A stretch of DNA of 64,000 nt from Pilaira anomala (GCA_025716855.1 JAIXMQ010000053.1:62001-126000); one strand, 5' to 3'. Counted from the stretch's first letter, positions 22,206 to 33,345 are shown. The notes: generated from the letters alone by a model not told the origin. Translations and numbers: made by a program.

Positions 22206-24598
22206 CTCCTTTTTATTTTTATTTTTTTTTGGAGTTTATATGAAAAAGAAAGTATGGTGGTTTTTGTTCATGTGTATTAGGTGCATAAGTTTATTAAACT
22301 CAGTAGAGGAAGTGACGGTTCTTATTTGATTGATTTAAATTTTGTTCCTGAAAAAATAAAAAGTGTTTTTTACACATCTTTTTGTTTTGTTTTTAATAGT
22401 GTTTTTTATTTATTGCATGAAATCACTTGGCTCAAATTGTGTATATGTCGGTACCTGGAAAGAAACTTTTTTTTTTTTTTTTGATTTTGAAGCTTAAACT
22501 GATTTCAAAAAAAAAAAAAAAATGGATTCAATCATCGCCCCACCTACATCATTCTTACCAAAAGCCGGTAATCGTGTTGTAGAAAAATGACGGTAAAACA
22601 TTCCATAAAGATTCCTTTTGGTACTAAAAAAAACAATCTAGTACTACACACGGGAAAAAAAAAAAAATGATAGCTCGTCATTTTTTTGTGCAAGAAGTAA
22701 AATGACATCAACAATTTTATTTTGAAATTTACAAATCCTTTAGAAGTTAACCATTATAGATATTTTTTTCACATGTATTCAAAACGTTGCTATTATCTTT
22801 TTCCATTTAAAAAAAAAAAAGAGAAAGAACGGTAATTTTAATAACCGGGTCCCGTAACATAAAAAGAATGAGTATTAAAAAACTGTAATCAGGTACAATC
22901 AGATCTAGTTTTTTTTCTATAAAGTATACAGCAGAGAAAAAAAAAATTTTTTTTTGTTTTGTTCATACAACTTCATGCTTTATTTGATGTATGTACATAT
23001 ATCTAATATATTACTCGTTTATTGATCGTAACTATTTTATAGAATACGTGTAACGCGTATTACAATTTAATTTGCAAAAATTTCTACTAAAGAGTCGGAT
23101 AAACTCTTTCTGTTTAAAAAAATTGTGTTATAATAGCGCTGTTGTATTATTTTGTTTGTTGTGTGCATCCAAAAATGAGTTGAATCTCCGGGAACGCGTA
23201 AAGATTTTTGATCTGATAAAAAGTCCCCTTCAATATTGATTACATATAAAAACTTTTTGTAGGTACACCTGGTATACAACAATTCATTGTTTATGTCTCA
23301 CCTACGATATCTATTTTCTGTAACAAAAAAAAAAAAAAACTCTCTATCTGTTGTCCTTTATTACTTTTTTTTTTTTTTTTCAAGCGGCGATAGTTCATTG
23401 AAAAGGTTGTTTCTGACACTTCTTTGTGAAAAAAAAAAACAACCAGAGAAACAGCGATCTGTCGGTACAAGCTTATCAGATGTAGTTTTTTTGTTGGGAC
23501 GAAAAAAAGAGGGGACATCCTTATGATTTTTTTTTGTTATAGCTTACAATTATCTTTAAAAGTCTTTTTTTGAAATGTATATATACTACGGAGAGAGAGA
23601 GAAGAAATTGATGCTTTGTTTAATAATACATATATCGAAAATTAGGTAAAACAAATATACCGCTGTTTCCAAGACATATTTATTTTTGTTATACGTAACG
23701 GAACAATAACTAAACACATCGAAAATAAAGTTGAAATTTCAACCTTTCTTAAGTGAGTAAATGGTATAAAGGTAAGACTTGATTAAGTACTTTTTTTATT
23801 AAAAAATATCAGTATTCCAAAAAAAAAAAAGGCCTGTAATAAGATATGTCAAGCTTCTATCATAAAAAAAAAAAAGGCCTGTAATAAAATCTGACAGACT
23901 TATATCATAAAAAGACGCTTACTCCCCGCACTGAAAATTATTGCTTTGATGAAAAAACGTGTATTCCTATAGACAATGCTCGCATTTAGTTATATATATG
24001 TATGTACGCAATCAACTATTTCGCAATGAAACGATATCCAATTGTGCCCTTGAATTTATGGTTTATTATTCAACCTCAGAAGTAAACAAAAACTGCTCTA
24101 GCGAGAAATTTATTGGTAAAAGGGTTAAATAAATTTCATATCTTGTCTACAAAAGCTACCTTCAATACAGGCAAGAAGTAAAAAATAAAGGAATGAAAGG
24201 TTTTTGTTTTAAGAAAAAGAGAGAGTAAAACTATTCATCTTCTCAGACCCACAACTTGGCATGGTAGAATCTGACATTCATATACAAAAGTAACACACGG
24301 CAAATTGAATTTTCCTTAATGGGGTTTTAATGCTTATGGCGGGTGCGGAACTGGCTCTGTCGGCCCAATTGCTCGCTAAACAACAACGCCACCAAAGACA
24401 TCTCATGTTTGCTATCCACGCTGTGGCTCCCACCCTTTCATTAGGGATGTGATATACCAGGGAGCACCGGCACTAAAATGCAATCGATATTTTTTTTTCC
24501 CTTTTTTTTTTTTTATAAAAAAAATTTTTTTAACTCAAAACAAAAACGAAAAAAAAAAAAAATTATATATAATTTTTCTTTATTATTTACTAACGATA
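22206..24598. other. intergenic between SEC10 and PCP1
   Basis: No supported protein gene. Contains the SEC10 promoter, a two-copy 45-bp repeat (23821-23910) and a GC-rich island at 24311-24470, described separately. The open frame at 22281-22484 is low-complexity and shows no domain. Confidence 0.5.
23818..23912. repeat. two-copy 45-bp tandem repeat
   Basis: The unit (A-run)GGCCTGTAATAA.AT.TG.C.G.CTT.TATCATA occurs at about 23821 and again 45 bp later, with several differences. Function unknown. Confidence 0.75.
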
Positions 24599-25982
24599 TT
24601 ATTTTCCAAACCATCCTGTCCATTTACTCTTTTGTGGTTGTTCGATTTGTCTAGATTCTGTCCACATAAAATTACCTCCGTCCCCTTTTCCACCTTGGTT
24701 TTTACTATTACTGTTTTCACGTACTTCATGGATTTTACGAACTAAAGGTGTCCAAATGTGTTGTTCGCCGTAATACATGTATCCCATACCAATACTTGCA
24801 CCAGCCAAATGAGCCTAAATAAATCATTATAAAAAAAAAAATCAGAGATTAATTACAATATTCTATTTGAAATATGGATTCAACTTACAAAATGATCAAA
24901 CATTCTCCATTTAAACACAATACCAGCTAAATCGAAAGACATAATAGCAGGAAGTGCATATCTAATAGAATCATATGTCAAAAAAATAAAAATAAAAATA
25001 AACTGAGTAAACAAAAAAAAAAAAAAAAAAAAACTTACCCTAACTTGATAGGAATCATTGGCAAAAAGATTAAGCTAATACTTGAGTTGGGATGTAAAAT
25101 AGCAGTAGAAGCTACTAGACCGTAAATTGCGCCACTTGCACCTAAGCTAGGCACTAAAGCTCTAGAATTACGCAATGCTAAACTACAGACATGACTCACG
25201 ACGTTGGCACCGACACCAGCCGTTAAATACATGGCCAAGAATTGTTCTCTACCAAGAGTATCATGAATGACTTTACCAAAAGACCATAAACCTACCATAT
25301 TTAATGTGAAATGGAAAAATTCCTGGTGAGAGAAACAACTGGTTAATAAAGTGATGTTTTGTTTACTGCCAGGTAAATGCATAAACCATTTACTCATAAA
25401 GGGTGTTAACCGAGGAATTTGCCATAAGGCAAAAACGACAGTATTGATAGCGATAATTCCTGCCAGGGTCTTTTCGGATTCTGACATGGTGGCTATTTTT
25501 TCTCCCATCATCCAGAATGCTCGTTTTAATTCTTCAGGTATATTAAGATGATCGAGTCGTTGAGCTAGGCTTTGTAACATGAGATGTTTCTTTTCGAATA
25601 ACAAGGCGCGTTTCTCTTGCCAGAGTTCGGCCAAGAGTGTCTCTTCATCTGGAGCACCACCAAGCCTGAGCCATTGACGGGAATGTTGTCGAAGGCGATC
25701 CCAGAGCGTTTGTTGATTACGATCGAATACGATGCCTGCCAGTATAAAACTGATTGATGAAAATGTGATACCGTAAGCAACCGGTCCTGCGTAACGAATA
25801 TATGGAAAACTGGAAATTTGTCTCGAACTTTTGAGTGCTGGAGAAGGTATTTCGATTGCTTTGATAACTGGTACAACTTTACGAGGTCGAGTAATGGTTC
25901 GAGAAGTTGCAATAAATCTACTATAAACCGTTTTATTTATCACTGGTACTCGTTTCGTTTTTAGTATTAAAAGTCGATTCAT
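24599..25982 (-). CDS. PCP1: mitochondrial rhomboid protease
   Basis: Three exons (25039-25982, 24889-24961, 24599-24814, minus strand) give 410 aa. The start ATG at 25982 opens a basic, Arg/Ser-rich presequence (RFIATSRTITRPRK) fit for mitochondrial import. Six or seven membrane segments follow. The catalytic serine lies in GASGAIYG and the histidine in AHLAGA on a later helix; HFTLNM is the conserved histidine/asparagine region of rhomboids. Pcp1/Rbd1/PARL cleaves inner-membrane proteins such as the dynamin Mgm1 and cytochrome c peroxidase. The C-terminal tail is hydrophilic. A frame opening upstream of the ATG lacks an ATG and is not needed. Divergent from dynactin subunit 6 with only 132 bp between the starts. 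Confidence 0.93.
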
Positions 25983-26114
25983 TGAAATAAAAAAGTTGAT
26001 AAAAAGAGTGTTCAAAAAAAAAAAAAAAAAAAAAAAATTGATTTTATACCTTTCCCTTTTTTTTTTTTTCGTCCTGAGTTTTAAAGGCCTCTTTCTCTTC
26101 TTTCTCTTTACATA
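25983..26114. promoter_or_regulatory. 132-bp bidirectional promoter PCP1/DCTN6
   Basis: The two start codons face away from each other across 132 bp, which includes an A run, a T run and a CT-rich tract (about 26093-26110) directly before the dynactin ATG. A shared promoter is inferred from the spacing. Confidence 0.6.
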
Positions 26115-26985
26115 ATGTCAAGGTACCTTTATAGCTCTCAAAGCAATTGTTTCGTGTATAAATTTATAAAGATATAATAGAAATCGTATTACAGCTGGTC
26201 CCAAGTCAGTAGTTTGTCAAGAAACTGAACTTCGAGGCGAGATCTCTATTGGTAACTTAAATATAGATGAATTCACTGAAACTTGTCTTAGTAACTAACT
26301 TTGAAAATAGGCTCAGGTAAAAGGTGATGTTAAAAATAAATTCATGTTGAATTCTCGATTAAAACTTTTTTTTAAAAAAAAAAAAAAAAAGGCACTGTAC
26401 TTCACCCCCAATGTCGAGTGGTTGCAGAGAATGGACCCATTTACATTGGAAGAAATAACATTATTGAAGAAAATGTCATCATCTTTAACAAGTATGTTTG
26501 ATTTAGATCAGACCCATTTCACCTCATTAAGCTACTTTACTTAGGAACTCAACACCCCTTGTTATTGGAGACGATAACGAATTTGAAGTAGGATGTTGTA
26601 GGTATTAAGCAATAAAGGCATATTTATCTATTCTGATAAAAAAAGTGTAGATATAGAAGGTTCACGTATTGGAAACCATAACATTGTAGAGGCAAGAGGT
26701 AAAATTTTGGGAAGTACAGCTGTAGGAAATTACTGTGTTATTGGATCTGGTTGCTCTACAGAAAACAATGAAACCATTGCAGATCTTACCGTTATTTACG
26801 GCTCACAATCTAAAAGAAGAACACAAAATGAACCCTTAGCTGTAAGTGATGGCATTGCATGAACAGAGAGAAAAATTAACTTTGTGTGTGACTAGACTCA
26901 AGCAACTTTGCATGCTAGACATTTAGATTATCTTCGTGAAGTTTTGCCCAAATACAACCATTTAAAAAAGCTTGAATCTTCTTGA
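26115..26985 (+). CDS. DCTN6: dynactin subunit 6 (p27)
   Basis: Seven exons (26115-26122, 26181-26251, 26311-26316, 26392-26491, 26545-26601, 26646-26841, 26896-26985) sum to exactly 528 nt, 175 aa. The protein is a left-handed beta helix with hexapeptide turns: VVCQETELRGEISIG, GTVLHPQCRVVAENGPIYIG, IEENVII, FEVGC, GNHNIVEARGKI, GNYCVIGSGC, ending in the helix LDYLREVLPKYNHLKK typical of dynactin p27. It belongs to the pointed-end complex of dynactin, the dynein activator for microtubule transport. Exon 1 has 8 nt of coding sequence and exon 3 is a 6-nt microexon completing Gly-Ser; all phases agree only with this model. Confidence 0.92.
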
Positions 26986-27538
26986 ATAAATCAGTTATTA
27001 TACCACCTTTACATTTGTAAAGTAAATATATATACATTTTTTTTTTATCTTTTACAACATAGCAAATATAAAGAGCAGAGCAGAGAGATTTAAACAAAAC
27101 TTTCAAAAAAGAACCATTTTAGTGAAAAGAAAAGAGAAATATGAAATGAAACTTATAGAAAAAGTTTACATTCATTTAACATCATGTACTGTCACATTTA
27201 CATAATAAAATAACGAATGTTTATATAATTCACTTTGCTTTAGAAACAACGCCCCCTTCCAAAAGTTATTTTCCCAAACTTCATAACGGTCATGAAAACC
27301 TGATATTTGATGTACATACTGATTTATAAATCAATCAATTCATTAATAATACATCAAAAAAGCTGAATGTAATGATCCAAATGACTGCAAAATGAATTCA
27401 TTTATTTAATGAATCAAACAAGTCAAGTATAATAGCTTTCCATTTGACTTTTCACCTTAAAGAACTCCATATAAAAAGAGACAATTATAACTGTTACTTG
27501 TTTAACGATTGGGAATCAGCTTTTCTGTCAACAACAAA
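26986..27538. other. intergenic
   Basis: 3' flank of DCTN6 and AT-rich spacer. No gene seen. Confidence 0.5.
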
Positions 27539-27797
27539 ATGCAGTTTATCACGTGTATATCACGCTTCTATCACGTGGCTTTGAAATTTTTGTTTAATGA
27601 AGAAATTGTCACGGTTGATCTGGTGAGTCTTGGTTAAATTACAAAAAGACCTTTCACATCGTTGAATAATGACACAATGGAAGTAATGAAAGCTAAAAGA
27701 AGGTTTAAACCAAAGGCGTCACCAAAAACTAGACCTTTCAGGAAAAAACGAAGAAACTACACTTTTGATCACCACGAGTAAACGCAAGAAGGCGTAG
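27539..27797 (+). CDS. possible small two-exon gene, weak Sm-like similarity
   Basis: An ATG at 27539 opens MQFITCISRFYHVALKFLF, then NEEIVTVDL, followed by donor GTGAGT at 27623; splicing to AG at 27691-27692 continues LKEGLNQRRH and ends at a stop at 27795-27797, 62 aa in all. The first exon resembles the Sm1 beta-strand pattern (VKLL...IVTVEL) of Sm/LSm proteins, but the Sm2 motif is missing, so it could be a truncated relic or a chance match. An unspliced alternative frame from 27677 gives a 34-aa very basic peptide. Two CACGTG sites fall inside the first exon. Low confidence. Confidence 0.22.
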
Positions 27798-27950
27798 TAG
27801 TTTATTTAAATTAGAAAAGTATAAATACCACACTTTGCTATAAATAAGAATATTATTTTTTATCTTTTATCTTATTAAAGTATTTGTTGCTGCAACTATT
27901 AAAATTTAAGGACTTTATAAAAAATTTGAAGGTCACGTGAACGTCACGTG
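27550..27950. promoter_or_regulatory. cluster of four CACGTG E-boxes
   Basis: CACGTG occurs at 27550-27555, 27572-27577, 27934-27939 and 27945-27950; the last two are TCACGTGA and TCACGTGA spaced 11 bp apart. In DNA this AT-rich the hexamer should be rare. Such sites bind bHLH regulators (Cbf1, Pho4, SREBP type). They flank the small putative gene and lie 60-75 bp upstream of the tRNA-Ser. Confidence 0.6.
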
Positions 27951-28009
27951 ATGTAATTAAAATAAAATTAACGATTATATTAGTTTTAAAGTTAACAAAA
28001 TCATCAAAG

Positions 28010-28091
28010 GTCGCTTTGTCCGAGTGGTTAAGGAGTATGACTAGAAATCATATACGCTCTGCGTGCGCAGGTTCAAATCCTGCAGGCGACG
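28010..28091 (+). tRNA. tRNA-Ser(AGA)
   Basis: An 82-nt cloverleaf: acceptor 5' strand GTCGCTT pairs with AGGCGAC before discriminator G; anticodon stem TATGA/TCATA closes the loop CTAGAAA, giving anticodon AGA at 28043-28045 (serine, UCU and by inosine UCC/UCA). A long variable arm and T arm GCAGG-TTCAAAT-CCTGC are class II features expected of tRNA-Ser. Internal box B GGTTCAAATCC is intact, no intron is present, and a T run at 28096-28101 is a Pol III terminator. Confidence 0.96.
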
Positions 28092-28101
28092 ACATCTTTT
28101 T

Positions 28102-29785
28102 TGCTTTTATTTTAGATAATGTAGTGTGTCTAGTCTTTGAAGATTCCATTTGGTTTTTTTTTTTTTTTTTCGTTGTCTGTTTAAAAATAGAAACTTGTTG
28201 TATTCAAAACCTTGGGGCCTTTCCAAAAATAGTGTAACTTGTATGTAAATCAAGATTCTTGTTTGTACATATGCACATTTAGCTTACTTATTAATCGCCA
28301 CCAGAACTAACGATATATTGATGTGTAACAGATGGTACATGTCCGTTTACTAACTGCTTATATATATCAGCCTGATACATATGTTTTTATTATTCTAGTT
28401 TGTGCTGAAGAGAATAACGTGGATAGATTTCGTGCAAATATATTTTAGTTATAACTTGTAATATGTATATATACAATAGTAAATGTCAGTTGCTGTTCGG
28501 ATGTTGTGTTTGAAAAGGTTGAATGCGTGGTACAATGTATTCCCTGATAATCGTTAATATTAATAAAAACAACGTGTTATAGCTACATTATTATGAATTC
28601 GCGATCTTTTTATAATTCTATTTAAAAGCGTGGTTGAATACGGTTAAGTTAGGGTTAAAAATGTATATCTTGCTTCTTAAATGATTAATGTTTTGTTCCA
28701 TTAAAATTTTAACGAGACTATGGACTTAACAAGGAGGTTCCTGTAGGATGTTCCTACAATAATTTTTTTTACTACGTTTTTGGATTCTCCTGCATATTTA
28801 TCTTTATCATGAGTTGTTTTTCTTGTTGCCGTCATTTTACCTAAATATTCACTTATATTTGTTTTATAACAATTTCATGTCATGTTTAGATATCTCATCT
28901 CTCAAACAGCATATAATAGTTTAATTAAAAAACAAAATGCCTTGTGTAATCATATTTGAGTTTCCTACTTTGTTTTTTTGTTTTTTTTTTTGTGAGTATA
29001 TAAAATGACTGACAGTGCATACGAAGACAACAACAACAATAATCACAATAGAAAACAGGAAATAAGGAACATCAATCACAAATAAGAAGCAAAATTTTTT
29101 TTCTATTCTGCTACGTTACATTACATGATTCTTTCTCATATTATACGTATTACTATGCTGTGAATTACAAATGTTAGAACAGCTAACTATTGAATGTCAA
29201 AACACTCCTCAGATTTAAAACAGGTTCAGGAAATCATGAGATCACTCTGTTTATCGAAATAACTCCTACATTTTCTATAACTGGCTCTTGAAATTTTTTA
29301 CTTTACTATACTTATATAATTTTTGATCGTTCTGGAAAACTCTAATACAGAATCAAGAGGAATAAAATCTAATTATTAAGCGATCGAAAAGGGTTAGATT
29401 ACACAAGGCCTAGTGTAACTCAGAGGCTATACTGAGCTGTGGTAGGTCTGTGTGTTGTAGAATAATTATTTAGTACTACCCTTTTGTAATTTAGAGTTAC
29501 CCCAGTAGTATGAAAAAAACTGACATGTAAAAAAAAAAAAAAAATCACTTAGCTATTGATACCGATATAGTGCTGATGTTCCTTTTTTTTCCCTTTGTCC
29601 TGCTTTTCTTTACATATTCTTTCCTTTTCTTTTTTTTTTAATTTTTTTTAATTTTTTTTTCTTTTTTTTTTCTTTTTATATATAATATATTTTTTTCAAT
29701 ATAAGCGCCAGAAAGGCGCACTGCCGACTCGATATATAAAGATATACAAACAAATACGCTTCAGCAAAATTTACCTTCTTAAATT
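28102..29785. other. intergenic with an imperfect hairpin
   Basis: No gene supported. An imperfect 55-bp inverted repeat lies at 29401-29455. Long T-rich and CTTTT-rich sequence at 29580-29700 is probably the promoter of the 7-TM gene. Confidence 0.5.
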
Positions 29786-30769
29786 ATGGTTTCAGTGATA
29801 GCAGCTTTATATATTGTCGCTTGGATTCTAGAGTTCATAGCTTGTGTGTTAATAGCAGTAAAAACTTATTTCAAACCAAAGAAAATAAGATATGTTGTCT
29901 TAATTTTTGGTTTTATGACGCTACCTGCAAGTCTTGTTAATACATTAAGTTATATGGATATTATATCATCTAAATGGAACTCATTCTCTTACCTCTGTTC
30001 AACTACATTTATGTTGGCATTACATTTTTGGCTAAACCTGGATATCGGCAAGAACTTGCGAGTCGGGCACGTTCAGTACAAGAACCCTTTAATTGTTGCG
30101 GGAGCTGCGGCGATGACCGGAGCTTTGATTTGTCTTATATGCCAAATTAGTATCATGCTGGCTAGAAATGATGATTATCCTCTCCGAAAAGTATTTATCA
30201 CTGGTGTATGCTTATCGATCTTTTGTGATGGTACAACATATACGTACTCATTTTCGGCTCTTATTAATCTTAGAGGTAAAAGACTTCACGAAGGACAATC
30301 GCGAACAACTGCCTTAGGAGTAAGTATATCTCACAGAAAAAGTAGATAAAAAGAATACAGGGTGACTAAACAAAAATTAACTATATAGGTTTGGTTTTTA
30401 TTAATTCAATCATTGTGGTACTTCACATTTGGTGCATTATATATTTGGTTTTTTTGCCACACATGGGAGTATCTTAGCACACTTTTGGTTTTCGATTATC
30501 TTTTAAGATTTATTTTATGCCTTATGTTCACTTGGTCACCGCCAGAATTTGTGATTGAATTCATGTCTGGTCGATTCTTTTCTAGTATTTCTCAGAATGG
30601 TTCAAATGGTGACACTGGTTCAACTCTTGCTATCACAGATGATAAAGAAAACAACATATTGTATGGGCATAATATGGGATTCCGTGAAACTACAAATATG
30701 AACGAATCAGATAATTCCAGAGAAGATGTTTATTATTCTAGCGAAGTTTTAACAGCAGGAAGACCTTGA
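29786..30769 (+). CDS. seven-transmembrane protein, unknown (GPCR-like topology)
   Basis: Two exons (29786-30319, 30389-30769) give 304 aa. Seven hydrophobic segments can be counted, near residues 4-25, 34-58, 68-86, 102-126, 135-160, 179-205 and 213-235, followed by a cytosolic-looking tail rich in Ser, Asn, Asp and Glu. The short extracellular N-terminus plus seven spans fits a GPCR-like receptor, and the tail could be phosphorylated. No named family motif was recognised. It stands alone between long spacers, with a T-rich promoter directly upstream. Confidence 0.75.
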
Positions 30770-31731
30770 TAAATAATTTAATAATATTTTAACCCTCCAT
30801 TCTCCCACTCCCACCCATCATTTATACTTTATTATGTTTCTAATCAGTAAAATTTATTGTTCAATATGAAAAAAAAGTAAACCTATTGTTTTCTATTACG
30901 CTACGTGAAACAGTAAATGTTGTACTTGAAAATTTTCGATATTGGAGTTCTCATCAAACTGTGCACACATGTGCGCTTTTTTAGTATCACTAATACTACA
31001 AGAAGTATAATTTAATTAAAAAAGAAAAACCAGCATCGGATCAATAAATGAATGCGTGGTATAATCGTACGCATATTCCAAAGAAGTTATAATAGCAAAT
31101 ATTGTTATTGTCACCTTTTCTTTAGATAAAAAATTAAATATGTAATATAGTATCTAATTTATGAACTATACAATTTAAAGCTATGAAATATAAACAGTTC
31201 CTTTCTTTTGTTCTATTCTACCTTATTATATAAAGAGGTTTAACAACTGCATATATATCCCAAAATATGTGCATACTTGCAATTGATACATACATATTTA
31301 CATTAAAGAGTATATAGCTATAACTTTTTATTTATTGTTTTATTTTGTCATTCAACTTATGAGTAATACTGAGCTATGCATATAGGTGTACAGTATTTTT
31401 TTAGGAAGCTAATAAAATCTGTACATACATACAATAAGGTTTAAACATGTTACTGAGTTGTGTACGACTTGGTGTTTTTGATATAATTATTTTAGCCAAA
31501 TAAATTTAGTCATGATAATTAGCTTATTGAAAATTAATATTTTTTTTATTGATATAATTGTTTATGAGATAAATGAAAAAAAAAAAGACAAAAAACAGGG
31601 ATAATATAAAAAGGAGGAAAAATGAAATACTAAATCTTTATGATCAACTACTAGACAAGATAAATGTCTAATGTACTATGTACCAAGATTTTTTTTTTTT
31701 TTTTGGCAAACGAAATAAAATATATGAGAGT
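30770..31731. other. intergenic
   Basis: Spacer between the 7-TM gene and the convergent secreted-protein gene; no coding signal seen. Confidence 0.5.
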
Positions 31732-33345
31732 TTAACGACGGCGACGAACAGTTGGTTCAAGAACTGGCTCTTCGATAGGTTGTTCAATAGCTTCTGTGAC
31801 AACTTCGTTAATAATTTCTTCTCCACCCTCTTCATCTTCATCTTCCTCCTCCTCATCTTCCTCCTCCTCGTCCTCCTCCTCCTCATCCTCCTCCTCTTCT
31901 TCTTCATCTTCTTCCTCCTCATCTTCCTCTTCTTCATCTTCCTCTTCTTCATCCTCCTCTTCCTCTTCCTCATCTTCTTCTTCTTCATCTTCCTCCTCCT
32001 CCTCCTCCTCATCTTCTTCATCATGAGCTTTTTCCTGCCCAGTAGAAGTTTCTTCGGTAGGAGTATAGTCAGTGGCTTCAACAGGAGCATCTATGGCAAC
32101 TTCTTGAACCGGGGTATCTAACATACTTTCTTCAACGGGGGCATCTAGCATGATCTCTTCAACGGGAGCATCTGACATAATCTCTTCAACGGAAGCATCT
32201 GACATAACCTCTTCAACAAGAGCATTTAACAAAAAATCTTCAGTGGGAGCATCTACAGCAAATTCTTCAGTAGGAATATTAGCAGGCGCTTCTTCAGCAG
32301 GAGTAGTAGCTTCTTGACGACGTTGTTTTGATCCAGTAGATTGTTCTTTGGCATTATTACTGTTACCCTGATATCCTTGACCGGTCACGGTATTATCATT
32401 TAAATCTCTGAAAAAAGCTCTGTCACCGTTTGCAAAATCTTTGACATCAAAGTAGTCATCAATATCAGGCTGGTATTCAATATTATAAGCCTTTAAATCA
32501 TCTTGAAACTCTTTGCTATTATAGTAATCATCATCAGAAATAACTGCTGTGTCCATTTGTTCTTCTTCGTTTATCAATTCTTGATCAGATTGTTCTTCTT
32601 CGTTTATTAATTCTTGATCAGATTGTTCTTCAGTGTTGCTGTTTTGCTCCATATTATTAAGCTGTTCTTCAGTATCATTATATTGCTCCGAATCATCAGG
32701 CTGCTCTTCAGTAATATTACATTGTTCTTCAGTATCATTGGATTGCTCTTCAGTACCACTGTATTGTTCTTCAGCATCATTGTATTGCTCATCTTCTTCA
32801 TTCCATTGACCATTATCAGTATCATAATCATAATCATAATCATAATCATAATCAATGTCATAATCTCCATCCTCATCCTCGTCTTCATCACAATCCTCAT
32901 CTTCATCATCTTCATCTTCATCTTCATCTTCCTCATCCTCATCTTCCTCATCCTCATCTTCTTCATCCTCATCTTCTTCATCCTCATCTTCTTCATCCTC
33001 ATCTTCTTCGTCTTCATCTTCTTCGTCTTCATCTTCTTCATCCTCATCTTCTTCGTCTTCATCTTCTTCATCTTCATCACAGTCAGGTTTAATCCATGTA
33101 GTTTCATCAGCCCATTGAGTTTCATCGTCCCAAGCAGTCTCATCTACTTGAGTGTCCCACATAGCTTCTTCTTCAACGGTATCTTCATAGCGGCGTGAAT
33201 GAACAGCATGACCTAATTTTCTACGAGACAAGAAAGTTTTTCGTAGCAATCGAGGATCAACATCAGCAGTATTAAGGTCTGCATTGACAGTATATGTCAT
33301 AATCATGGTAGCAACCAAGCCAAGAGAAAGGATGTTAAAGCGCAT
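31732..33345 (-). CDS. secreted low-complexity acidic protein, paralogue 1
   Basis: A single-exon 537-aa product with signal peptide MRFNILSLGLVATMIMTYTV (cleavage likely around residues 22-23). Residues 32-52 carry the shared core R-LLRKTFLSRRKLGHAVHSRR with dibasic RR pairs, resembling Kex2 sites. After this come a long (D/E)EDEEDED array (about residues 90-160), a Tyr-Asp run, EEQ(Y/S)(N/D)DTEEQ repeats, a tandem array of (A/P)VEEIM(S/L)DAP units (about residues 360-430), a second Glu/Asp array and the tail VRRRR. It has no known domain. Two paralogues with the same N-terminus follow within 5 kb. A secreted, processed, strongly acidic protein is inferred, perhaps wall-associated or calcium-binding. 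Confidence 0.85.
   Translation of the reverse strand: MRFNILSLGLVATMIMTYTVNADLNTADVDPRLLRKTFLSRRKLGHAVHSRRYEDTVEEEAMWDTQVDETAWDDETQWADETTWIKPDCDEDEEDEDEEDEDEEDEDEEDEDEEDEDEEDEDEEDEDEEDEDEEDEDEEDEDEDEDDEDEDCDEDEDEDGDYDIDYDYDYDYDYDTDNGQWNEEDEQYNDAEEQYSGTEEQSNDTEEQCNITEEQPDDSEQYNDTEEQLNNMEQNSNTEEQSDQELINEEEQSDQELINEEEQMDTAVISDDDYYNSKEFQDDLKAYNIEYQPDIDDYFDVKDFANGDRAFFRDLNDNTVTGQGYQGNSNNAKEQSTGSKQRRQEATTPAEEAPANIPTEEFAVDAPTEDFLLNALVEEVMSDASVEEIMSDAPVEEIMLDAPVEESMLDTPVQEVAIDAPVEATDYTPTEETSTGQEKAHDEEDEEEEEEEDEEEEDEEEEEEDEEEEDEEEEDEEEEDEEEEEEDEEEEDEEEEDEEEEDEDEEGGEEIINEVVTEAIEQPIEEPVLEPTVRRRR

Noticed and set aside
22281..22484. 67-aa open frame upstream of SEC10
   Set aside because: Low-complexity Phe-rich end from a T run, no domain and no splice signals that extend it.
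25983..26015. Upstream extension of PCP1 beginning at 26015
   Set aside because: The upstream frame has no ATG; the first ATG is at 25982 and already starts a fitting mitochondrial presequence.
31796..32026. Open frame of almost only serine on the plus strand
   Set aside because: It is the antisense shadow of the Glu/Asp array in paralogue 1; similar Leu-, Ile- and Pro-rich frames shadow the arrays in paralogues 2 and 3.
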